A stretch of 64,000 bases of DNA, from contig JAYFPE010000040.1 in assembly GCA_034928145.1 (NCBI GenBank), positions 14,391-78,390 of the forward strand, written 5' to 3'. The translations under genes were made by a program, and so were the position numbers. The notes under the pieces were generated by a model, which ran no database searches, was not told the origin of the DNA, and saw only the letters and a list, made by a program, of their open reading frames with translations. The DNA is from Pelethousia sp034928145 (GTDB taxonomy: Bacteria; Bacillota; Clostridia; Christensenellales; CAG-138). Shown here piece after piece: positions 44,081-51,313 of the stretch; within the stretch, counting starts at the first letter, position 1; each line of letters opens with the position of its first letter.

Positions 44081-44151
44081 CAACAGGCCTTATAAAACCG
44101 TCCTGTTGAAGCCACGCGAATATAAAATATATGCGCATACCCTCCGCGCAT
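44081..44151 (+). repeat. Two inverted repeats upstream of immunity-like gene
   Basis: CAACAGG/CCTGTTG (44081-44087 and 44102-44108) and ATGCGC/GCGCAT (44131-44136 and 44146-44151) flank AT-rich TATAAA stretches. They could be operators or small hairpins in the leader. Confidence 0.6.
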
Positions 44152-44171
44152 AAACAGGATTGGGGAATGTT

Positions 44172-44699
44172 ATGGCGAAAACACGAAAGATGCTCAGCAA
44201 TTGGAAAGCGCCGTATATCCAGTCGCTTATGAGATTAATTGAGACGCAGAGCAAGGCAACCCTTGCGCATTGGGCGGTTGATTATGCGGAACAGGCGTTA
44301 ATGCCGCTGTGGAGCAAGCACCAGCCGGATGACCCGCGCCCGGAAAACGCTTTACATGCCGCCCGCGAATGGCTCTCTGGTGAAAGCAAACTGCCGCAGG
44401 CGAAGTCTAAAATCCTCGGGTGCCATGCGGCTGCCCGTGAAGCGGAGGGGAATGCTGTTTCGCAAGCCGCCGCCCGGGCGATCGGTCAATGCGCATCCAC
44501 AATTCATTCGGCCCGGCATTGTATCGGGCTTGCCTTTTATGGAGCGCTGGCAATTGCCTATGACCGTCTGGGGACTGCCGCACCCTGGGCACAGATCGAA
44601 CAGTGCGCCGCAAAAGAGTGCGCTTGTATGGAAGCCGCCCTGCGCGCCGTTGCCGTGGAAAATGAGCCTAATCCGGCCCAAATCGACTGGAAATGCTGA
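44172..44699 (+). CDS. Putative immunity protein (Imm-5-like family)
   Basis: A 175-residue, all-helical soluble protein. KILGCHAAAREAEGNAVSQAAARAIGQ, HSARHCIGLAFYGALAIAYD and the tail ALRAVAVENEPNP match a family usually labelled putative immunity protein in polymorphic-toxin surveys. GGGGA lies 5 bases before the ATG. No toxin, secretion or effector gene is next to it; it stands alone between the rpsI terminator and glmM. Codon choice (TTA, AGA, ACA) and lower GC differ from the ribosomal genes beside it, which suggests acquisition. An immunity function is only inferred from family naming. Confidence 0.75.
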   Translation: MAKTRKMLSNWKAPYIQSLMRLIETQSKATLAHWAVDYAEQALMPLWSKHQPDDPRPENALHAAREWLSGESKLPQAKSKILGCHAAAREAEGNAVSQAAARAIGQCASTIHSARHCIGLAFYGALAIAYDRLGTAAPWAQIEQCAAKECACMEAALRAVAVENEPNPAQIDWKC

Positions 44700-44832
44700 G
44701 TAAAACGCATGGGGAGATAGGCATAAAAGGGGGGCTTCCACGGCAGCAATGCCGGTTCCCGGCCTCTTTGTGTATGAAGACTTTTATTCTCACCGGCCTA
44801 GCTGGAGATTTATGATGTGAAAGCCCGGCAAA

Positions 44833-44864
44833 GCCCCCGGTCGCTTACGCGCCGGGGGCATTTT
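44833..44864. terminator. Bidirectional terminator between immunity-like gene and small minus-strand gene
   Basis: Stem GCCCCCGG/CCGGGGGC with an 11-base loop; ATTTTGTT follows on plus, TTTGCC on minus. Better in the plus direction. Confidence 0.65.
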
Positions 44865-44886
44865 GTTACACAATGTGCGGTTTGGT

Positions 44887-45009
44887 TTATTCTTCGTCGC
44901 TTTCCGGCGGGAACTTGCATCCTTCGTTGCTAAACTCAGGGGAGCAGGCGGCGTCGTTCAATTTGAATTCTTCCTTTTGGGGCGCTTGTTTGATCTTATC
45001 CTCGGCCAT
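44887..45009 (-). CDS. Small hypothetical protein, 40 residues
   Basis: The minus strand encodes a 40-residue hydrophilic peptide: MAEDKIKQAPQKEEFKLND, then AACSPEFSNEGCKFPPESDEE and a stop. GGAGG lies 7 bases before the ATG, and a full promoter (TTGACA, 18 bases, TACTAT) lies 32 bases further up; a hairpin terminator follows. Two cysteines nine residues apart and an acidic C-terminus are its only marked traits. It has no signal peptide or membrane span. It shares its upstream region with glmM, which is divergent. Too short for usual gene-length cut-offs; no family recognised. Confidence 0.75.
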   Translation of the reverse strand: MAEDKIKQAPQKEEFKLNDAACSPEFSNEGCKFPPESDEE

Positions 45010-45040
45010 TTCAATACCTCCCAGCCATTCATTTTTCGTT

Positions 45041-45070
45041 ATAGTAGCATACCTGGCAAAGGCGTGTCAA
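45041..45070 (-). promoter_or_regulatory. Promoter for 40-residue gene
   Basis: Minus strand TTGACA, 18 bases, TACTAT; perfect -35. Start near 45034, 13 bases before the GGAGG site. Confidence 0.75.
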
Positions 45071-45104
45071 CGAGGCGGCGGCGGCTCTCATCGCGCCTTT
45101 TTGT

Positions 45105-45133
45105 TTGTGCAATGGCGCATCCTGCGGTATAAT
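45105..45133 (+). promoter_or_regulatory. Sigma-A promoter for glmM
   Basis: TTGTGC, 17 bases, TATAAT. It is back to back with the minus-strand promoter, 34 bases apart. Confidence 0.75.
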
Positions 45134-45198
45134 AGAGCATAAACATGAAAAATGCATAGACGAGACAACCATATCATTAACATGCTTGGAGGAACGAA

Positions 45199-46557
45199 AT
45201 GGCAAGGCTATTTGGTACGGACGGTGTGCGCGGGATTGCAAACCGGGACCTAAGCTGCGAGTTGGCTATGCAGATCGGCATGGCCGGAGCGCAGGTGCTT
45301 ACCAGCGAGGTGCACCATCCTCGCATTCTGGTTGGCCGGGATACCCGCCGCTCCGGGGATATGCTCACTGCCGCCATCACGGCGGGCATCTGCGCCGTGG
45401 GCGGCGATGTGCTCGACGTAGGTGTGATCCCCACGCCTGCCCTGGCTTACCTTGTGCGCCTGTATGAGGCGGATGCGGCGGTGATGGTCAGCGCCAGCCA
45501 CAACACCATGGAATACAACGGCCTCAAATGGTTCAATGGCGACGGATTCAAGCTCTCGGACGCCTTGGAGGATGAGATCGAGCGCATGATCCGCGAGGGT
45601 GTGTCCTTTGACCGGCCGATAGGGGAGGATGTAGGCCATGCCATAACGGCTCGGCGCGCCAGGGAGGAATATAAGGAATTTTTAAAATCTACAGCGACCG
45701 CATCGTTCGAGGGTATCACAGTGGTGCTGGACTGCGCCAATGGCGCGTCCGCAGGCATCGCTGCGGAGGTGTTCTCGGAATTGGGCGCGCGGGTGATTCC
45801 CCGGGCGGATGAGCCTAACGGCAGCAACATCAACGACGGCTGCGGTTCCACCCACCCCGAGCTTTTACAGGAGATGGTAGCCGAAAGCGGGGCGGATGTA
45901 GGCTTTGCCTTTGATGGAGACGCGGATCGCGTCATCGCCACGGATGAGCGGGGCAATATCGTGGATGGCGACCGCATACTGGGCATCTGCGCCAAGGTGA
46001 TGCACGAAGATGGCCGCCTCAAGGGCGATACGCTGGTGGTCACGGTGATGAGCAACATCGGCCTCAAGAAATATATGCAAAGCATCGGCGTCGGCGTGGC
46101 GGAAACCGCGGTAGGCGACCGCTACGTGCTCGAGCGCATGCTGGAAAAAGGCTATAGCCTGGGCGGCGAGCAATCCGGCCACGTGATTTTCCTCGACCAG
46201 AATACCACCGGCGACGGCATGCTCACAGCCATCCAGATAATGAACATTCTCAAAAGCTCGGGCAAGCGCATGTCCGCCTTAGCGGGAGAAGTACCCATCT
46301 ACCCGCAATTATTGGTAAATGTGATCCTGGAGAACGAGCAAAAGGTTACAGCCATGGCGGATGAAGATTTGCTGGCCAAGATTCATGAGATCGAAGCTAG
46401 GCTGGGCGACGGCGGTCGCATCCTGGTGCGGGCCAGCGGCACGGAGCCGTTGATCCGCATCATGCTCGAAGGCCGGGATGAGGGCTATTTGGAAGAGCTG
46501 GCAGTTCAAACGGCACGCATCCTTAAGAATAAATTCGGCGGCAAAATAAAATCATAA
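45199..46557 (+). CDS. glmM: Phosphoglucosamine mutase
   Basis: GlmM turns glucosamine-6-phosphate into glucosamine-1-phosphate for UDP-GlcNAc and peptidoglycan. The 452-residue protein has all four mutase loops: FGTDGVRGIAN at the N-terminus, MVSASHNTMEYNGLKWF with the phosphoserine near residue 101, FDGDADRVIATDE (metal) and GGEQSGHVIFLD, plus RASGTEPLIRIM for phosphate binding. GGAGGAACG precedes the ATG. It ends at a bidirectional terminator shared with glyQS. Confidence 0.97.
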   Translation: MARLFGTDGVRGIANRDLSCELAMQIGMAGAQVLTSEVHHPRILVGRDTRRSGDMLTAAITAGICAVGGDVLDVGVIPTPALAYLVRLYEADAAVMVSASHNTMEYNGLKWFNGDGFKLSDALEDEIERMIREGVSFDRPIGEDVGHAITARRAREEYKEFLKSTATASFEGITVVLDCANGASAGIAAEVFSELGARVIPRADEPNGSNINDGCGSTHPELLQEMVAESGADVGFAFDGDADRVIATDERGNIVDGDRILGICAKVMHEDGRLKGDTLVVTVMSNIGLKKYMQSIGVGVAETAVGDRYVLERMLEKGYSLGGEQSGHVIFLDQNTTGDGMLTAIQIMNILKSSGKRMSALAGEVPIYPQLLVNVILENEQKVTAMADEDLLAKIHEIEARLGDGGRILVRASGTEPLIRIMLEGRDEGYLEELAVQTARILKNKFGGKIKS

Positions 46558-46580
46558 AGCGACCGCTTTAGCGGGCACAT

Positions 46581-46609
46581 AAAAAGGTGGGGCAAATGCC
46601 CCGCCTTTT
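46581..46609. terminator. Bidirectional terminator between glmM and glyQS
   Basis: AAAAGGTGGGGC/GCCCCGCCTTTT stem with AAAT loop (one G-T pair); A-run and T-run on both sides serve both converging genes. Confidence 0.88.
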
Positions 46610-46629
46610 GCGCACCTATTTTTGATGGG

Positions 46630-48018
46630 TTAGAAATCCGTCTTTTCCTGAATGTATTGCTCGAGCGAAGCGATAGGCAGGCGAATCTGCGCCATGGTAT
46701 CGCGATCGCGTACGGTAACGGTGTCATCTTCGAGCGTATCAAAGTCGATGGTGATGCACAGGGGCGTGCCGATCTCGTCCTCGCGGCGGTAGCGCTTGCC
46801 GATCTGGCCCGCGTCGTCGTAATCCACCATGAAGCGGCGCGCAAGCTTTGCGTGGACTTCCAGCGCCTTTTCTCCAAGCTTGTTCTTTTGCAGGGGCAGC
46901 ACGGCGGCCTTGAAGGGCGCGAGGGCCGGATGCAGGTGCATCACGTTGCGGATATCGCCGTTCTCCAGGGTTTCTTCGTCGTAAGCGTCACACAGGAAGG
47001 CCAGGGCCACGCGATCCGCGCCCAGCGAGGGCTCTACGCAGAAGGGGATATAGCGTTCGTTGGTGAAGGGATCCTGATACTCCAGGGAGGTGCCGCTGTG
47101 CTCCGAATGGGCCTTGAGGTCGAAATTCGTGCGGCTGGCAATGCCCCAAAGCTCGCCCCAGCCGAAGGGGAAGAGGAACTCGATATCCGTCGTGCCGTTG
47201 CTGTAGTGGGAAAGCTCCGCCTTTTCATGCTCGCGCATACGGATATGATCCTCGGCCATATTTAGGTCAAGCAGCCACTTTTTGCAGAAAGCCTTCCAGT
47301 ATTCGTACCATTCAAGCTCCGAGCCGGGCTGGCAGAAAAACTCCAGCTCCATCTGCTCGAACTCGCGGGTACGGAAGGTAAAGTTGCCGGGGGTGATCTC
47401 GTTGCGGAAGGAGTGACCAACCTGGGCAATGCCGAAGGGCAGCTTTTTGCGGGTGGTGCGCTGCACATTGCGGAAATTGACGAAGATGCCCTGGGCGGTT
47501 TCGGGCCTGAGGTAAATTTGGCTGGCCGTATCTTCATTTACGCCCTGGAAGGTTTTAAACATCATATTGAATTTGCGGATGCCGGTGAATTCCGTTTTTC
47601 CGCACTCGGGGCAGGCGATGCCCTGCTCCTTGATATAATCGGCCATTTGCTCGTGGCTCCAGCCGTCGGGATGGACATCGAGCTTGTGGGTCAGAGCATG
47701 TTCTTCGATTATCTTATCAGCACGGAAACGGGCCTTGCAGCTTTTGCAATCCATTAGCGGGTCGTTGAAGTTGACCACATGGCCGGAAGCCACCCAGACC
47801 TCGGGGTTCATGAGAATCGCGGAATCCATGCCAACATTGTAAGGGCTTTCCTGAACGAATTTACGCCACCAGGCCTTTTTTACATTGTTTTTGAACTCTA
47901 CGCCCAGCGGGCCATAATCCCAGGTGTTGGCCAAGCCGCCGTATATTTCGGAACCGGCGAAGATAAACCCCCGGTTTTTGCAAAGGGCCACGACCTTATC
48001 CATGCTGAAGTTTGTCAT
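46630..48018 (-). CDS. glyQS: Glycyl-tRNA synthetase, single-chain (dimeric) type
   Basis: Charges tRNA-Gly. The 462-residue protein is the alpha2 class II type found in Bacillus and archaea, not the GlyQ/GlyS heterotetramer. Motifs: KNRGFIFAGSEIYGGLANTWDYGPLG (motif 1 region), FNVRTxxRKK-type FVNFRNVQRTTRKKLPFGIAQVGHSFRNEI (motif 2), VEPSLGADRVALAFL (motif 3) and a small Cys cluster CKSCKARFR with CPECGK. GGAAGGAG lies before the ATG. The leader is only about 40 bases, too short for the T-box that often controls this gene. Confidence 0.96.
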   Translation of the reverse strand: MTNFSMDKVVALCKNRGFIFAGSEIYGGLANTWDYGPLGVEFKNNVKKAWWRKFVQESPYNVGMDSAILMNPEVWVASGHVVNFNDPLMDCKSCKARFRADKIIEEHALTHKLDVHPDGWSHEQMADYIKEQGIACPECGKTEFTGIRKFNMMFKTFQGVNEDTASQIYLRPETAQGIFVNFRNVQRTTRKKLPFGIAQVGHSFRNEITPGNFTFRTREFEQMELEFFCQPGSELEWYEYWKAFCKKWLLDLNMAEDHIRMREHEKAELSHYSNGTTDIEFLFPFGWGELWGIASRTNFDLKAHSEHSGTSLEYQDPFTNERYIPFCVEPSLGADRVALAFLCDAYDEETLENGDIRNVMHLHPALAPFKAAVLPLQKNKLGEKALEVHAKLARRFMVDYDDAGQIGKRYRREDEIGTPLCITIDFDTLEDDTVTVRDRDTMAQIRLPIASLEQYIQEKTDF

Positions 48019-48067
48019 ATGCTCGTCTCCTTCCGGAAAATAATTACCCTCTCGAAACAGTTATCCT

Positions 48068-48096
48068 ATCATACCATAGTCGTGCGGCCACTTCAA
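48068..48096 (-). promoter_or_regulatory. Sigma-A promoter for glyQS
   Basis: Minus strand TTGAAG, 17 bases, TATGAT with TGG before the -10. Start near 48061. Confidence 0.7.
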
Positions 48097-48223
48097 TAGC
48101 GCACGGCCCATAATCTGGCGCGCCGACAGTAATTTTCCAGGCCGGGCGGCACACAAATTGTCGGATTCGCGTACTATATCGTAGCAAGAGCGCTGCGCGC
48201 TTATTAAACAAGGAGGCAACTAT

Positions 48224-48463
48224 ATGTGCAATTGCGGTAATGGCGGTATTTTGGGTGGGAACAACTGTTGGTGGATCATCCTTCTGCTTCTCGCTTGCGG
48301 CTGTGGCGGCGATAATGGTGGCTGCAACAATAACGGCGGCATTGGCGGCATCGGCGATAACAGCTGCTGGTGGATTATCATCCTTCTTCTCCTCTTTAGC
48401 TGCTGTGGGAACAATAACGACAACTGCGGATGCAACAACAACAACAATTGCGGCTGCTGCTAA
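48224..48463 (+). CDS. Cys/Asn/Gly-rich small protein with duplicated CWWI-LLLL segment
   Basis: A 79-residue protein with AAGGAGG 7 bases before its ATG. It is built from two similar units: GGNNCWWIILLLLACGCGG and GDNSCWWIIILLLLFSCCGN, each a short hydrophobic span flanked by Cys, Gly and Asn runs, ending NNNNNCGCC. Fourteen or so cysteines and many Asn make it resemble proteins labelled 'chorion class high-cysteine' in gut Firmicutes. It might be a spore-coat or envelope protein cross-linked through cysteines, but nothing in the sequence proves this. No clear sigma-A promoter is seen upstream, so a sporulation sigma factor is possible. Confidence 0.72.
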   Translation: MCNCGNGGILGGNNCWWIILLLLACGCGGDNGGCNNNGGIGGIGDNSCWWIIILLLLFSCCGNNNDNCGCNNNNNCGCC

Positions 48464-48510
48464 GGGAAGAGGACGAACCCGAACCAAATCAAAGAAATGG
48501 CTGTGGCGGG

Positions 48511-48765
48511 CTAATCGCCCGCCTCGGTCGTTTGTATGAGGGATAGCTTTTCTGCGCGGGAAAGCCGTTTGAAGGCGCATTCGCGGCGCATGGCTTCGGA
48601 TTTGGTTTCAAAGGCTTCCCAATAGGCCAGGGAGACCGGTAGCCGGCCCCTGGTATATTTTGCTCCTTGACCGGCATTGTGGGCGGTAAGCCGTTTATCA
48701 AGGTTGTCCGTATAGCCCGCGTAAAAGGTGCCGTCCGCACAATGCAGAAGATAGGCGTAATACAT
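48511..48765 (-). CDS. GIY-YIG domain protein (UPF0213/YhbQ-like)
   Basis: An 84-residue protein with the GIY-YIG nuclease core: YYAYLLHCADGTFYAGYTDN carries the variant YLL...YAG motif, followed by LDKRLTAHNAGQGAKYTRGR with the catalytic Arg/Tyr and KSEAMRRECAFKRLSRAEK. Stand-alone members of this size are widespread and of unknown role in DNA metabolism. The ATG overlaps the stop of the LUD gene (TGATG), so the two share a transcript. Confidence 0.9.
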   Translation of the reverse strand: MYYAYLLHCADGTFYAGYTDNLDKRLTAHNAGQGAKYTRGRLPVSLAYWEAFETKSEAMRRECAFKRLSRAEKLSLIQTTEAGD

Positions 48766-49373
48766 CAATAGCCCAGTTCTTCATCCACCAAGATCAAATG
48801 GAAGGCGTTGACCCAATACGGCCTGTATTCGATGATGGAGGTCACGCAGCAGATACGGTCCGGCGAGGCGCAGTCGTGGCATTTGCCATCCGCCACGCAG
48901 GGCGTTTTTAGATTCAGACGCTTGGCATTGCGGGGCGCCGCCACATTTTGAGCCCGCAGGCGGCCTTCTTCCTCGTTTGCGGCCAGCTTGTTTTTGCCGA
49001 TGACCAAAATAACCTCCCGTGGGCCGGTAATCATGCCGGCCACCCGGTTGCCACGGCCATCGATGTTGATCAGCCTGCCGTCGCGGGTAATGGCGTTGGT
49101 GGAGGCGATGTACCAATCCGCCGCATTCTCTTTTTGATAGATCTCCGCCTCTTTGGAATGGGCGTGGTCATATACGGGATGACCGGTCTGCGTAAGCGCC
49201 TCGTAAACGCCCAGGGCGCCCAGCGTCATGGAGCCGCCCAGGCCCACGCTGGCGCCAGGCGTGACGAGGGAGAGGATAAGCGCCTTGACCTCTTGGGCGG
49301 AAGCGGCGGAATGCACGATAAAGCCGCGCTTTTCAAAGGTATGGACAAGCCTATCGTAATCCTGGCAGAACAT
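48765..49373 (-). CDS. LUD-domain protein (DUF162, LutC-like)
   Basis: A 202-residue protein of the LUD (lactate utilisation) domain family. Core motifs VTPGASVGLGGSMTLGALGV, ASTNAITRDGRLINIDGRGNRVAGM and VILVIGKNKLA are visible, with a C-terminal Cys group (CVADGKCHDCASPDRICCV) that could bind iron-sulphur or zinc. It is a single-domain version without LutA or LutB neighbours, so lactate oxidation cannot be claimed. GGGGAGG stands 9 bases before the ATG at 49373; the open frame reaches six codons further but through that site. Its promoter shares a -35 with lepA. Confidence 0.87.
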   Translation of the reverse strand: MFCQDYDRLVHTFEKRGFIVHSAASAQEVKALILSLVTPGASVGLGGSMTLGALGVYEALTQTGHPVYDHAHSKEAEIYQKENAADWYIASTNAITRDGRLINIDGRGNRVAGMITGPREVILVIGKNKLAANEEEGRLRAQNVAAPRNAKRLNLKTPCVADGKCHDCASPDRICCVTSIIEYRPYWVNAFHLILVDEELGY

Positions 49374-49410
49374 TTTCAGATACCTCCCCAAAGAGAAATG
49401 ATTTGGCTAT

Positions 49411-49439
49411 ATTTTATCACGCAAAGCCCGCTCTTGCAA
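49411..49439 (-). promoter_or_regulatory. Promoter for LUD/GIY-YIG genes
   Basis: Minus strand TTGCAA (49439-49434), 17 bases, TAAAAT (49416-49411). The -35 is a palindrome and is also the -35 of the divergent lepA promoter. Confidence 0.7.
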
Positions 49440-49462
49440 TTTGGGCTGCTTTCCAGTATCAT
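49434..49462 (+). promoter_or_regulatory. Promoter for lepA
   Basis: TTGCAA, 17 bases, TATCAT. The -35 hexamer is the same six bases used on the other strand for the LUD gene. Confidence 0.65.
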
Positions 49463-49508
49463 TCAATTTGGAAAATTCTTTTTGTGCATTTTTAGAATGG
49501 AGGATAGG

Positions 49509-51311
49509 ATGGCTTACCAAAGGGAACTGATCCGCAATTTTTGCATCATCGCCCACATCGACCACGGTAAATCCACCCTGGCGGACAGGATGATGGAGCT
49601 GACAGAAACCGTATCCGCGCGGGATATGGAAAACCAGCTTTTGGATACCATGGAGATCGAGCGGGAGCGGGGCATCACCATCAAGGCCTCCGCCGTGCGC
49701 ATGTTTTATACCCATACGGACGGCAAGCGCTACATGCTCAACCTGATCGACACCCCGGGCCATGTGGACTTCACCTACGAGGTCTCCCGGGCGCTGGCCG
49801 CCTGTGAGGGGGCCATACTGGTGGTGGATGCCACCCAGGGGATCGAGGCGCAAACGCTGGCCAACGTATACCTGGCGCTGGATAATAATTTGGAGATCGT
49901 GCCGGTCATCAACAAGATCGACTTGCCAAGCGCCCAGCCCGAGTTCGTCATCAAGGAGATTGAGGATGTAATCGGCCTGCCCGCAGAGCACGCGCCTCTG
50001 ATCTCCGCGAAAAACGGCACCAACGTGGCAGCTGTATTGAGCCAGGTGGTGGAGATGGTACCCGCCCCGGCCGGGGATGAGACCGCGCCTCTGCAAGCCC
50101 TGATTTTCGATAGCATTTACGATAATTATAAAGGCGCTTTAAGCTACGTACGTGTTAAAAACGGCATCGTGCGGGCGGGCATGCGCATCCGCTCCATGGC
50201 TACGAAAAACGAATTCGACGTAACGGAGGTAGGGGTGTTCACGCCTAACCTCAAACCTACGGATTCATTGAGCGCGGGGGAGGTGGGCTATATCGCCGCC
50301 TCCATCAAAAGCGTGGCGGAAACCAAAGTGGGCGATACCATTACGGATGCGGAAAACCCCGCAAAAGAAGCCCTGCCGGGCTATAAGCACGCCAACCCCA
50401 TGGTCTTTTGCGGCATCTACCCGGCGGATGGGGCGGATTATGAGTCCCTGCGCGACGCCCTAGATAAGCTGGTGCTCAACGATGCTTCCCTCACCTATGA
50501 GGCGGAAACCTCTCTGGCCCTGGGCTTTGGCTTCCGCTGTGGTTTTCTGGGCCTGCTTCATATGGAGATCATCCAGGAACGCCTGGAGCGGGAATTCGAC
50601 CTCGATCTTGTGACCACGGCGCCGAGCGTCATCTACCGGGTGGTAAAAACCGACGGCGCGGAGCTGGTGATAGACAACCCCAGCAACCTGCCCCCGGCCA
50701 CGGAGATCCAATCCATGGAGGAGCCGATGGTGGAGGCCCATATCATGACCCCTTCGGAATATGTGGGCACCATCATGGAGCTTTGTCAGGAGCGGCGGGG
50801 CATTTTCATCGATATGACCTATTTGGAGGAGACCCGCGTCAACCTCAAATACGACCTGCCCCTTAACGAAATCATCTATGACTTTTTCGACCAGCTAAAA
50901 TCCCGCAGCCGGGGCTACGCATCCTTCGATTATGAGTTGAAGGAATATCGCAAGAGCGACCTTGTGCGGCTCGATTTCCTGCTCAATGGCGATATGTGCG
51001 ACGCGCTTTCCACCATCGTCCATAAAGATCGGGCTTATGCCAAGGGCAGGGCTGTGGCCGAAAAGCTGCAGGAGGTCATCCCGCGCCAGCAATTCGAGGT
51101 GCCCATCCAGGCAGCCATTGGCACCAAAGTGATTGCCCGGGAGACCGTGCGCGCCCTGCGCAAGGATGTGCTGGCCAAATGCTACGGCGGCGACATCTCC
51201 CGCAAGAAAAAGCTGCTCGAAAAGCAGAAGGAGGGCAAAAAGCGCATGCGCCAGGTCGGCACGGTGAGCGTACCCAGCGATGCTTTCATGAGCGTGCTGC
51301 GCATCAACTAA
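49509..51311 (+). CDS. lepA: Elongation factor 4 (LepA)
   Basis: LepA is a ribosome-bound GTPase that back-translocates or helps 30S assembly. The ATG at 49509 behind GGAGGATAGG gives 600 residues, the normal length. Motifs: IIAHIDHGKSTLADRM (G1), ERERGITIKA (G2), DTPGHVDFTYEVSRAL (G3), NKIDLPSA (G4), then the beta-barrel, two EF-G-like domains and the LepA-only C-terminal domain ending RMRQVGTVSVPSDAFM. hemW starts three bases after its stop. Confidence 0.97.
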   Translation: MAYQRELIRNFCIIAHIDHGKSTLADRMMELTETVSARDMENQLLDTMEIERERGITIKASAVRMFYTHTDGKRYMLNLIDTPGHVDFTYEVSRALAACEGAILVVDATQGIEAQTLANVYLALDNNLEIVPVINKIDLPSAQPEFVIKEIEDVIGLPAEHAPLISAKNGTNVAAVLSQVVEMVPAPAGDETAPLQALIFDSIYDNYKGALSYVRVKNGIVRAGMRIRSMATKNEFDVTEVGVFTPNLKPTDSLSAGEVGYIAASIKSVAETKVGDTITDAENPAKEALPGYKHANPMVFCGIYPADGADYESLRDALDKLVLNDASLTYEAETSLALGFGFRCGFLGLLHMEIIQERLEREFDLDLVTTAPSVIYRVVKTDGAELVIDNPSNLPPATEIQSMEEPMVEAHIMTPSEYVGTIMELCQERRGIFIDMTYLEETRVNLKYDLPLNEIIYDFFDQLKSRSRGYASFDYELKEYRKSDLVRLDFLLNGDMCDALSTIVHKDRAYAKGRAVAEKLQEVIPRQQFEVPIQAAIGTKVIARETVRALRKDVLAKCYGGDISRKKKLLEKQKEGKKRMRQVGTVSVPSDAFMSVLRIN

Positions 51312-51313
51312 CC

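Noticed and set aside
44172..45009. Toxin-immunity pair made of the immunity-like gene and the 40-residue gene
   Set aside because: The genes converge, have separate promoters and a terminator between them, and the small peptide has no toxin-like hydrophobic segment; nothing links them functionally.
44863..45142. Two overlapping plus-strand open frames in the gap before glmM
   Set aside because: They lie opposite the 40-residue minus-strand gene, lack ribosome sites and read through its promoter and the divergent spacer.
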